Assembly: GCA_024405075.1 (NCBI GenBank)
Contig: JAKSPG010000108.1
Location: 1-5,203 of the forward strand
Length of the DNA: 5,203 nt
Direction: 5' to 3'
From: Elusimicrobiaceae bacterium
GTDB taxonomy: Bacteria; Elusimicrobiota; Elusimicrobia; Elusimicrobiales; Elusimicrobiaceae
Positions 1 through 5,203 of this stretch are shown piece by piece (position 1 is the stretch's first letter; each line of letters opens with the position of its first letter). The notes under the pieces are model-generated. The model searched no databases. It saw only the letters and a program-made list of their open reading frames with translations, and had not been told where the DNA came from. The position numbers were made by a program, and so were the translations under genes.

Positions 1-624
1 CATGTCGTCCTCGTTAGTTGTATCGGTGGATTCGGTGGAATTTTCCGGGTCTAAATCAATGGTACCTGGGACTTCAAAAAGAGCATTGGGATCGTCCGAT
101 TCCGCGGTCGGATTTGATTGCATATCGGGTTCAATGGTATCGGGTATTGAAGTTTCCGGCAACAGCGCTGCATCGGCGGGAGTTTCAACAGGTTTACTCA
201 ATTGGCTCATCTGGCTGGCCAGGGCTGCCACCCGGTCACTTTCCTCTTGAGCGGCTTTTTGTTGAGCCGCAATGGATTCCTCCAGCTTTGTTTGCATGCC
301 GTCTACTTTAGACTGCACTCCGTCCATTTTAGTTTGTAAATCGGTCAGTTGGTTGGTTAGGTTATCCAGCCGGGCCAACAGGACAGAGGCCCACTCGTTA
401 TTAGCGGCTGGTGTAGTTTCTTGCTGCGTTACCGGGGCCTCTTGTTGAGGAGCCACTTGGTCAAATTCGAATACACTGGATGCTTTCACCCACTCCTGGT
501 TGCCACTGTTAGCAGCATCTTCAGAGCAGATTAATGTATCTGGGGTAAAGCCTGGCAGCGTTACCAATTTGTCGTCTGTGAAGGGACCTTCTACTTTGTC
601 GTTGATATAAACCCAATATCTCAT
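1..624 (-). CDS. GYF-like domain / coiled-coil protein, C-terminus cut by window edge
   Basis: An open frame runs from ATG at 624 to the left edge with no stop (208 codons visible). Residues 1-50 resemble the bacterial GYF_2/DUF4339 fold: an aromatic start (MRYWVYIN), Gly-Pro-Phe at 13-15, a GFTPDTLIC segment at 25-33 and Trp45 near the domain end. Residues 52-75 are a Gln/Pro/Thr-rich linker. Residues 82-114 form a very regular heptad coiled coil with hydrophobic positions L82, L86, L89, L93, L96, M100, V103, V107, M110 and L114. A further Ala/Gln/Glu-rich helix runs to about residue 142. Residues 145-208 are Pro/Ser/Thr/Asp/Glu-rich and probably disordered. No signal peptide or membrane segment is visible in this part, so it looks cytoplasmic, although a later membrane or catalytic domain could lie beyond the edge. 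The start is supported by an AAGGGTG ribosome site 7 nt upstream. GYF domains are known as peptide-binding modules, so a scaffold or adaptor role is inference. Existence of the gene is near certain; its function is unknown. Confidence 0.85.
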   Translation of the reverse strand, partial: MRYWVYINDKVEGPFTDDKLVTLPGFTPDTLICSEDAANSGNQEWVKASSVFEFDQVAPQQEAPVTQQETTPAANNEWASVLLARLDNLTNQLTDLQTKMDGVQSKVDGMQTKLEESIAAQQKAAQEESDRVAALASQMSQLSKPVETPADAALLPETSIPDTIEPDMQSNPTAESDDPNALFEVPGTIDLDPENSTESTDTTNEDDM

Positions 625-631
625 TGTTTAT

Positions 632-638
632 CACCCTT
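632..638 (-). promoter_or_regulatory. Shine-Dalgarno site of the GYF-like gene
   Basis: AAGGGTG on the minus strand lies 7 nt before the ATG at 624. It fixes the start of a gene that is otherwise open to the window edge. Confidence 0.7.
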
Positions 639-666
639 GAAAATTAATATAAAGCGGTACGATAAC

Positions 667-675
667 AGCATAGCA
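667..675 (-). promoter_or_regulatory. possible extended -10 promoter element
   Basis: The minus strand reads TGCTATGCT, which fits a TGnTATnnT extended -10 pattern. No convincing -35 hexamer sits 16-18 nt upstream. It would start transcription near position 660 and give a leader of roughly 36 nt for the GYF-like gene. A second weak pair, TTGCTA (671-676) and TATATT (646-651), has a 19-nt spacer. Both are weak matches in an AT-rich gap and are offered only as candidates. Confidence 0.22.
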
Positions 676-695
676 AATTATCACGTGTTTTAACA

Positions 696-719
696 GCCCT
701 ATTTTTACTTTTTTAGGGC
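696..719 (-). repeat. inverted repeat GCCCTA/TAGGGC over the stop codon of the repeat-protein gene
   Basis: The arms at 696-701 and 714-719 are perfect 6-base complements around a 12-base A-rich loop (minus strand). The TAA stop at 713-715 overlaps the first transcribed arm. A 6-bp stem could form in the RNA, but it is followed by TGTTAAAACA rather than a U tract. It is therefore a poor intrinsic terminator and may instead be a partial terminator, an RNA-stabilising or processing hairpin, or chance. Confidence 0.35.
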
Positions 720-2275
720 AAGGCGGATTTTTGTGTCCGTTCATACATCTTGAGCAGGTTGTCCAAATCCTCTTTGTTTGTATTGTGGGTTTGCAAGTTA
801 GACAGCATGTCCGCTATCAACCCTGTAGAGGATCCTTTTTCCAACATACTCAATACAAACTTGGAAATTTGACGGTTGTAAGTACCATTTAATTCCCCCA
901 ATAATACCCGCAAGGCGAACTCGTGGTGCTTGCGGTTGGCTTTCCAAAAAGTGTACGGAGCGAGGGTTTGCTCAAAAAATTGAATAATTTCATCGGCTGA
1001 TTGGGTGCCCAAGTAACTTTTCATTAGGTCGGGTGCTAATCCTTTGGTTACGGTTTGCGCTTTCAAATCGCGCAAGTATTGGGCTTGGTTATAGGCTTCT
1101 TGTGGGGTCAACGTGCCTAATAAAATTTTGCAAGCCAATTCTTTGTTTTCATTTTTGTCTTCATAAAAAGGCAATGTGTCTAAGGTGTCTTGCAGGGCTT
1201 GTTGTAATTGCGGCAGGGTTTTTTGTCCGGCAAAATGCTCGGCCAAGTCTGCTTCGTAGCCGGTGTATAATTCGTGCTGCGATAATTGACGGCGCAACAT
1301 CTCTTTTGTTTGCCGTTGGGAAGCCAGTTGGCAGGCCGCTTGTAAACTTTCCGGAGTTCCTTCTAATAACACCCGTACGGCTAGCCCTAGATTTTCAGCC
1401 GGAACGCGCGCGTAGGGCAGGCGCCCCAGCACGGCCTTAAAGGCAGTAACAATATCGTTAGGCGTTTTTGTTTTTAAATAACGGCATGCCAAGATGATAA
1501 GGTCCTCCTCTAAAATTTGGCCATTTACCAAATTGGATACCAGGGCCACGTCCTGTGCATTTTGAGCGGTTAGTTTTCCCAGCATGACTTGGGCGGCTAA
1601 CGAAACACACAGGGGTACATGCGCGTTATAGGGTTGCAATTGGTTGAGCAGCTGTTCCATCTCTTGTTTAAAGCAGATGCTACCCGGTTGCGTATAGACG
1701 CAAAGTAATTCTTGCGTGATTTGAAAAGACAAGTGGTATGTATCAGCCAGTGTTAAAATATCCTGTTCATTTTGGCTGGTGAAGGGTTGTTGTTGTGCGA
1801 GCCATTGGTCGGCTTGCGTGAGTAAGCGACGCAAGGCGTGAGAGGCCTTTTGTTCGTCTGATAAAGGGCCTTGGGTTTGTAAATCTTTTAAAGCAGTGGC
1901 AAATTCCTGGTCAAAATATTTGCGTGATGAAAAAGAAGCATATACTTGCAATAATTTCTGGCGGTCCGACTCCGGCAATTGCAGTGTAGCGGCCAGTTCA
2001 TCAATGGAAGTAGCGTTATTATAGATACGTAGTTGGCGCAGGGCGGCGTGCGGGGTAATTTGGTCCACTAAAATTTTGGCTACTAAATTATCCGTATGTA
2101 TGGAGTCTGAATTAAGCTGGGCGGCCGTGTTGGCGATATCTTGCTGTAATTGGGCGATTGTTTTTTTATGTTCCAGCGTGCGGACCAGTTGCTGTGCATA
2201 TTCCTCACTAATATGGGGAAGCATCTGATAAACAACGGTAAGCATATTGTTGCGTTCATCGGATTTTTCGGTCAT
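713..2275 (-). CDS. all-helical repeat protein of unknown function (520 aa)
   Basis: I do not recognise this protein as a named family. The frame is open from ATG at 2329, but the start at 2275 (MTEKSDERNN) is preferred: AGAGGG lies 7 nt upstream, and the longer version would overlap the preceding gene without a ribosome site. The protein is Gln/Leu/Ala-rich, has no signal peptide or hydrophobic membrane segment, and looks entirely alpha-helical. I read about six degenerate repeats of 72-82 residues. Each has a helix ending in a variant of LAxxxLLGxLTP (near residues 65-74, 147-153, 226-236, 298-308, 380-391 and 454-462). Later in most units comes a YL-type segment and a helix ending in LxxLPY or a relative (LQPY 213-216, LPY 286-288, LPF 368-370, APY 439-441). 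This suggests a solenoid, as in TPR-like scaffolds. Residues 1-58 are a separate helical cap. No catalytic motif is visible. The gene follows the folate-enzyme gene by 16 nt, so it is probably cotranscribed with it. Confidence 0.85.
   Translation of the reverse strand: MTEKSDERNNMLTVVYQMLPHISEEYAQQLVRTLEHKKTIAQLQQDIANTAAQLNSDSIHTDNLVAKILVDQITPHAALRQLRIYNNATSIDELAATLQLPESDRQKLLQVYASFSSRKYFDQEFATALKDLQTQGPLSDEQKASHALRRLLTQADQWLAQQQPFTSQNEQDILTLADTYHLSFQITQELLCVYTQPGSICFKQEMEQLLNQLQPYNAHVPLCVSLAAQVMLGKLTAQNAQDVALVSNLVNGQILEEDLIILACRYLKTKTPNDIVTAFKAVLGRLPYARVPAENLGLAVRVLLEGTPESLQAACQLASQRQTKEMLRRQLSQHELYTGYEADLAEHFAGQKTLPQLQQALQDTLDTLPFYEDKNENKELACKILLGTLTPQEAYNQAQYLRDLKAQTVTKGLAPDLMKSYLGTQSADEIIQFFEQTLAPYTFWKANRKHHEFALRVLLGELNGTYNRQISKFVLSMLEKGSSTGLIADMLSNLQTHNTNKEDLDNLLKMYERTQKSALP
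716..2092 (-). repeat. degenerate protein-level repeat array, about 6 units of 72-82 residues
   Basis: Aligning by the LLG-type anchor (residues 69-71, 151-153, 231-233, 303-305, 385-387 and 458-460 of the 520-aa protein) gives spacings of about 82, 80, 72, 82 and 73 residues. Units 3-5 share the order YL-type segment, helix, LPY or LPF or APY, short charged loop, then LA or FA before the next LLG. Units 1 and 2 are more diverged, and unit 6 ends at the C-terminus. The similarity is at the protein level only; I see no DNA-level repeat. Confidence 0.6.
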
Positions 2276-2282
2276 ACGATTT

Positions 2283-2288
2283 CCCTCT
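2283..2288 (-). promoter_or_regulatory. Shine-Dalgarno site deciding the start of the repeat-protein gene
   Basis: AGAGGG on the minus strand lies 7 nt before ATG at 2275, entirely inside the 16-nt gap after the preceding stop codon (2292-2294). It favours the 2275 start over the in-frame ATG at 2329, which would lie inside the upstream gene. Confidence 0.75.
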
Positions 2289-2291
2289 TTT

Positions 2292-2861
2292 TTAACACCA
2301 GTGTATCCAGGAAGAAATTTGTTTTTCAAATGAAGCCTTCACATCTTCATTTTGAATAAATACTAAATTGGCGCGTACATTTTCTATCGCACAGCGTATG
2401 GCGGTCTGCAATAAATATTTGCCACAGTGGATATCGGACACGATGATATCGGCGATATCGTCTTTAATAGTTTCCAGTTCTTTAAGTACCTGCAAGGAGG
2501 TGGCTGCTGTATCGGCCGGAACACGCGCAGCAAACACCAGGGCCTGTTCCAACGCGGCGGGCCGTGCCGGGTCCTCTTTAGGTAATTTGCGAGCGGTTAA
2601 ATAAGCGGCATAGGCCTGGCCGTCTTTTTGGACAAACGAAGCCAGTTCCGTTTTTAACGCGTGTAACCGTTTCAGTGATTTTTCCAACTTTGTTTTAACA
2701 GACTCTTGCGTGGTTTTACGTTTCAGCGTGGTAGATACGGCCATCATTACTAATGCACAGCCCATCGCTCCCGCGTGTGCGGCCGCGGCCCCCCCACCCG
2801 GGGTTGGCTCCGGCGAGGCAAGTGCGGTGGTAAATCGTTCGGCAGCGGTAAACCATTCCAT
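2292..2861 (-). CDS. FTCD C-terminal / FchA-type cyclodeaminase-cyclohydrolase family protein (189 aa)
   Basis: Small soluble helical protein of the formiminotransferase-cyclodeaminase C-terminal family. Stand-alone members act as methenyltetrahydrofolate cyclohydrolase (FchA type) or formiminotetrahydrofolate cyclodeaminase, both yielding or using methenyl-THF. The N-terminal signature is clear: FTTALASPEPTPGGGAAAA at residues 10-28, then AGAMGCALVMM at 30-40. This is the Pro-Thr-Pro-Gly-Gly-Gly loop and first long helix typical of the family. Also present are Asp80 in a KDGQAYAAY segment, the Ser142-Asp143 pair, and the C-terminal helix with NVRANL at 161-166. The length matches stand-alone members (about 190-210 aa). 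Start at 2861: GAGGAT lies 6 nt upstream, while an upstream in-frame ATG at 2972 would run through the HAD gene. The HAD stop is only 10 nt before it, so coupled translation is likely. The family is confident. Which of the two reactions it performs is not decided by the sequence, though a stand-alone gene without a histidine-degradation neighbour leans to cyclohydrolase. Confidence 0.88.
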   Translation of the reverse strand: MEWFTAAERFTTALASPEPTPGGGAAAAHAGAMGCALVMMAVSTTLKRKTTQESVKTKLEKSLKRLHALKTELASFVQKDGQAYAAYLTARKLPKEDPARPAALEQALVFAARVPADTAATSLQVLKELETIKDDIADIIVSDIHCGKYLLQTAIRCAIENVRANLVFIQNEDVKASFEKQISSWIHWC

Positions 2862-2867
2862 AGAAAT

Positions 2868-2873
2868 ATCCTC
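2868..2873 (-). promoter_or_regulatory. Shine-Dalgarno site overlapping the HAD stop codon
   Basis: The minus strand reads TGAGGAT: the TGA stop of the HAD gene (2872-2874) shares bases with the GAGGAT ribosome site of the next gene, 6 nt before its ATG at 2861. This sets the downstream start and suggests that ribosomes ending on the HAD gene reinitiate on the FTCD-type gene. Confidence 0.75.
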
Positions 2874-3726
2874 ACATAATGGTGCCGGATTCCAAATCTT
2901 CGTATTTTTTGATACGGAGCATTTTGAGCCGGTCCTCGTCAATGCCGGTGCGGCTGAAGAACACGTGTTCAATGGCCGTGGCGGGCATAATATAGCGGCC
3001 GCGTTTGACGCCTTTGGGATCCGTCTTAAGGCCGAGCCATACGCAAAAAAGGGAAAAGTCTTTTACAAAATCTTTTGCTTCCAGTTCGGCTGCGGCACGT
3101 TGGATTTTTTGTGCTTCGCCAAACCCCGTTGTCAGTACCGCACTGTGAAAGCCGCAATTTTTGGCGGCTACAATGTCGCGGTGTGTGTCGCCGATAACAA
3201 AGACGTTTTCGGGCAAGAGTTTCGTTTTAAATTTCTTTTCTGCCCGCTTGACGGCGGCTTTTAACATGTCCTCACGGGAGTGGCCGTCTTCCCCATATCC
3301 GCCGACGGAAAAAAACGTTTCTAACCCGCTGGGTTCCAGTTTGATTTTAGCCCCTTGTTCCAAATTTCCGGTACCTAATCCTACGATAAAATCTTTGTTT
3401 TTATGAAGTGTTTCTAAAAATTTTTTAATGCCGCGTGCCAAATTGTATTTTTTGTTTCGTAGCGAAACGCGCACTTCCTGCGGTAAGAGTTCTAAGTACT
3501 TAGCTTTCATTTTTTTTAATTCGGCCGCGGTCGGCTTTTTGCCTTTTTTGATTAAACCGTACACGATGGAAAAATTATCCAAATCGGTCCGCCCCGAAAT
3601 CAAAGCATGTTCAAATTTCGGTTCCGTCTTATACAGTTCTTTCATCGCCCGTACCAGGGCGCGGCGGCCGCAACCGCCCGCATCTACTAATGTACCGTCT
3701 AAATCAAATAAAACGAGTTTTTTCAT
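2872..3726 (-). CDS. HAD-superfamily hydrolase, phosphoglycolate-phosphatase-like, with C-terminal extension (284 aa)
   Basis: Predicted cytoplasmic Mg-dependent phosphatase. Motif I is FDLDGTLVD at residues 7-15, with nucleophile Asp8 and acid/base Asp10. A helical cap region follows at about 16-95 (ISGRTD at 43-48). Motif II is the GTGN region at 118-121 with Thr119. The motif III lysine is probably Lys129 in AKIKLEPSGL. Motif IV is GDTHRD at 179-184 with Asp180 and Asp184. The core ends near residue 225, about the usual length for this subfamily. Residues 226-284 are an extra tail (containing RGRYIMPATAIEHV and FFSRTGIDEDRL) that I do not recognise. The substrate cannot be read from the sequence: phosphoglycolate, a sugar phosphate or a nucleotide are all possible. 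The start at 3726 has AAGGAG 7 nt upstream, and its ATG overlaps the TGA of the transporter gene (ATGA), so translation is coupled. The protein is Lys-rich, unlike the Gln-rich protein two genes downstream. Confidence 0.9.
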   Translation of the reverse strand: MKKLVLFDLDGTLVDAGGCGRRALVRAMKELYKTEPKFEHALISGRTDLDNFSIVYGLIKKGKKPTAAELKKMKAKYLELLPQEVRVSLRNKKYNLARGIKKFLETLHKNKDFIVGLGTGNLEQGAKIKLEPSGLETFFSVGGYGEDGHSREDMLKAAVKRAEKKFKTKLLPENVFVIGDTHRDIVAAKNCGFHSAVLTTGFGEAQKIQRAAAELEAKDFVKDFSLFCVWLGLKTDPKGVKRGRYIMPATAIEHVFFSRTGIDEDRLKMLRIKKYEDLESGTIM

Positions 3727-4613
3727 GCGTTTGCTCCTTGTTTTTTAGCCGAGAGAGTTACAATATACGCTCCGCCAACGGCCAGCACCATACCTATCAG
3801 TTTGGAAACGGAAATAGTATCTTGTTTCAGTAATACCGATAACACAAATGTAATGACCGGGTAAGATAAAATAATAGCGGTAGCTTTACTTAAATCCATG
3901 TTGCGTATGGCATGGTACCACAGGGTATTTCCGCATACGTAATTGACTGCCACACTTCCAAGCAGGGTACCCCATAGTACAGGGGTAGCATTGAATAGGA
4001 ACGGACCCTGGATCAAGTACAACGCAACGAGTAACACAACCAACGCCGGCATGGCATAAAGAGCCCTGGCGGCTGCAATTTGTGCGGCCGATAAATCTGC
4101 CGGCAATTTTTTAGCAAAAATATGGCTGACCTGGAACATCCACAAACTGCCCAAGATCATAAAATCCCCTTTGGCTTGCACATACCCGCCGCCTTGCAGG
4201 ACAATCAAAATTACCCCCAGTAAAATCAGCAGGGATCCGCCGATTTGTTTCCACGTAGGGCGTTCTTTTAAAATAAGGGCGGATAGTATCAATGAATAAA
4301 TAATTTCAAATTGGTTATCAATAGCACTGTTAACCGGGGTTGTGTAATTTAACGCTACCATAAACACCGTCATCGTAAGGGCGGTGCCGAAAGTTCCCAT
4401 TCCCAGTGCTTTCCAGCGTACGTCTTTATCCAACAGACGCCGCCAAGCTGTTTTTCCCAGTACGAAACGGAACACAACGCTGGCGATGAAACAGGCACTT
4501 AACAGAAACAGTGCAGACGTAACATACGGCGTGGCTACCTTGGAAATAACCACATTGGAAGCCGTACAAAAACAAGAAATCCAAATAGCTAATAAAGGGG
4601 ACATTTTTGACAT
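3723..4613 (-). CDS. EamA-family (DMT superfamily) transporter (296 aa)
   Basis: Inner-membrane protein with about ten hydrophobic segments (near residues 6-24, 33-51, 67-87, 95-113, 121-139, 150-166, 183-201, 211-227, 241-261 and 269-286). These form two EamA halves, the full length usual for this family. The first half ends with the typical LKERPTWKQIGGSLLILLG region (115-133). The equivalent place in the second half, after SYPV at 250-253, reads LLKQDTISVSKLIG and lacks the usual acidic residue. A short basic tail (AKKQG) ends the protein. Members of the family export or import amino acids, nucleosides or other metabolites; the substrate cannot be inferred. The ATG at 4613 is the first possible start because an in-frame TAA lies just upstream. 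Its ribosome site is weak (AGGT 12 nt away), and Met4 (4604) has none better. It follows a paralogous transporter gene by 39 nt and overlaps the HAD gene by 4 nt. Confidence 0.92.
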   Translation of the reverse strand: MSKMSPLLAIWISCFCTASNVVISKVATPYVTSALFLLSACFIASVVFRFVLGKTAWRRLLDKDVRWKALGMGTFGTALTMTVFMVALNYTTPVNSAIDNQFEIIYSLILSALILKERPTWKQIGGSLLILLGVILIVLQGGGYVQAKGDFMILGSLWMFQVSHIFAKKLPADLSAAQIAAARALYAMPALVVLLVALYLIQGPFLFNATPVLWGTLLGSVAVNYVCGNTLWYHAIRNMDLSKATAIILSYPVITFVLSVLLKQDTISVSKLIGMVLAVGGAYIVTLSAKKQGANA

Positions 4614-4646
4614 ATATACTATTGTACCTAATTATGCGCTTACCGT

Positions 4647-4662
4647 GGGAAATTAATGTCCC
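4647..4662. repeat. 16-bp near-palindrome over the stop of the upstream transporter gene
   Basis: The minus strand reads GGGACATTAATTTCCC, in which seven of eight base pairs are self-complementary around a central ATTAAT. It covers the TAA stop (4653-4655) and the start of the 39-nt gap. It lacks a U tract and a loop of useful size, so it is not a terminator. It could be a protein-binding site or chance. Confidence 0.25.
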
Positions 4663-5203
4663 TCTTTTTGGGCGGTTACACTAATCCAATAAGCTCCGGC
4701 GCAGGTAATCAATAATCCTAGGAGTTGGTGTAAAGAAGGGGTTTCCAATCCCAAGGCGGCCGAAATCAGTAGGGAGAGCACCGGATACGATAAATAAATG
4801 GCTGTTACTTTGCTTAAATCCAAGTGACGGATTGCCTTATACCATACGACCATGGCCAAGCCGTATTTTAAAAATCCGGTGTAACCCAGTATCCCCCCTA
4901 AAACGAGGGTGGGTTTGAACAGAAAAGGTTCATTGAAAAAGTACATCCCTGCTAAAATGATTACCAGCGCCGGCAGTGCAAATAAGTTGCGTGCCATGCC
5001 GATAAGGTGGTGATCCAAGTGTTTGGGAAGTTTTTTAGCAACGGCAGAACCGGCTTGCAACATCCAGGTGCTTCCTACGATCAGTAAGTCCCCTATCCAG
5101 CGTGGCGTGTAGGGTTCTTTAAGTAAAATAATCAGTACGCCTGCCACGAGGAGTGTGCTGCCGGCCAGTTGGCTTTTGTTGGGGATCTCGCGCAAGAAAA
5201 CAG
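4653..5203 (-). CDS. EamA-family (DMT superfamily) transporter, N-terminus cut by window edge
   Basis: The frame is open through the right edge. The 182 visible residues begin VFLREIPNKSQLAG, which aligns with LILKERPTWKQIGG of the downstream transporter. The window therefore begins near the end of the first EamA half, and roughly 110 residues are missing. A TTG at 5195 could serve as a start formally but sits in the middle of this conserved domain and is not the real start. Shared blocks with the downstream paralogue include GD..I.GS.WM.Q, AKKLP, PALV, WY.AIR..DLSK.TAI and LSYPV, in the same order. About six to seven hydrophobic segments remain. It ends in a short tail, TAQKEGH. It is an inner-membrane metabolite transporter of unknown substrate. 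The two transporters look like an old tandem duplication and may work on related substrates or as a pair; pairing is inference. Confidence 0.9.
   Translation of the reverse strand, partial: VFLREIPNKSQLAGSTLLVAGVLIILLKEPYTPRWIGDLLIVGSTWMLQAGSAVAKKLPKHLDHHLIGMARNLFALPALVIILAGMYFFNEPFLFKPTLVLGGILGYTGFLKYGLAMVVWYKAIRHLDLSKVTAIYLSYPVLSLLISAALGLETPSLHQLLGLLITCAGAYWISVTAQKEGH

Noticed and set aside
682..687. CACGTG palindrome in the 88-nt gap
   Set aside because: It is only six bases with no extended symmetry or second copy nearby; chance occurrence is likely.
1033..1440. Plus-strand open frame of 135 codons inside the repeat-protein gene
   Set aside because: It lies wholly antisense to a well-supported gene, has unusual composition for a protein and no recognisable domain; it is a shadow frame.
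2276..2329. N-terminal extension of the repeat protein (MKNKFLPGYTGVKKEGNR)
   Set aside because: It would begin inside the preceding gene without a ribosome site, while a good AGAGGG site lies 7 nt before the ATG at 2275.
2862..2972. 37-residue N-terminal extension of the FTCD-type protein
   Set aside because: It overlaps the HAD coding region, and its sequence is unlike the family's start. GAGGAT before ATG at 2861 gives the expected family N-terminus.
2710..3264. Plus-strand open frame of 184 codons
   Set aside because: It is antisense to both the FTCD-type and HAD genes, whose motifs are unmistakable, and it spans their junction. It has Ala/Phe-rich composition typical of a shadow frame.
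4614..4652. Promoter for the complete EamA gene (TACAAT-like -10)
   Set aside because: The hexamer is close to the consensus, but there is no matching -35 at usable spacing, and the 39-nt gap fits simple cotranscription.
5193..5195. TTG as the start codon of the right-edge transporter
   Set aside because: The frame stays open to the window edge and the codon lies inside a conserved EamA segment that aligns with the middle of the neighbouring paralogue, so the true start is outside the window.

Overview
All six genes in this window lie on the minus strand, so transcription runs from high to low coordinates. The two outer genes are cut by the window edges. There are no rRNA or tRNA genes, mobile elements or CRISPR arrays. 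The sequence is of moderate GC content, has clear Shine-Dalgarno (SD) sites and tight gene packing, and is bacterial. The phylum cannot be fixed from sequence alone. My low-confidence guess is an Elusimicrobiota-like or similar host-associated Gram-negative lineage, based mainly on the small N-terminal GYF-like domain at the left end, a style I associate with that group.

Layout in transcription order: (1) 5203-4653, C-terminal part of an EamA/DMT-type membrane transporter, 5' end outside the window; (2) 4613-3723, a complete second EamA transporter clearly paralogous to the first; (3) 3726-2872, a HAD-superfamily phosphatase with an unusual C-terminal tail, overlapping gene 2 by 4 nt (ATGA); (4) 2861-2292, a stand-alone cyclodeaminase/cyclohydrolase-fold protein (FTCD C-terminal domain/FchA type) predicted to act on tetrahydrofolate one-carbon units; (5) 2275-713, a 520-residue all-helical protein of unknown function that I read as about six degenerate repeats of 72-82 residues; (6) 624-1, the N-terminal 208 residues of a protein with a GYF-like domain, a heptad coiled coil and an acidic Ser/Thr-rich stretch, cut by the left edge.

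Spacings between genes 1 to 5 are 39, -4, 10 and 16 nt, which fits one operon with translational coupling. An 88-nt gap precedes gene 6. It holds an inverted repeat over the gene 5 stop codon and a weak extended -10 candidate, so gene 6 may be partly independent. Genes 2-4 look like metabolite transport plus small-molecule metabolism, but no common substrate can be read from the sequence. The most novel element is the repeat protein (gene 5); the GYF/coiled-coil protein beside it is a second uncharacterised protein.
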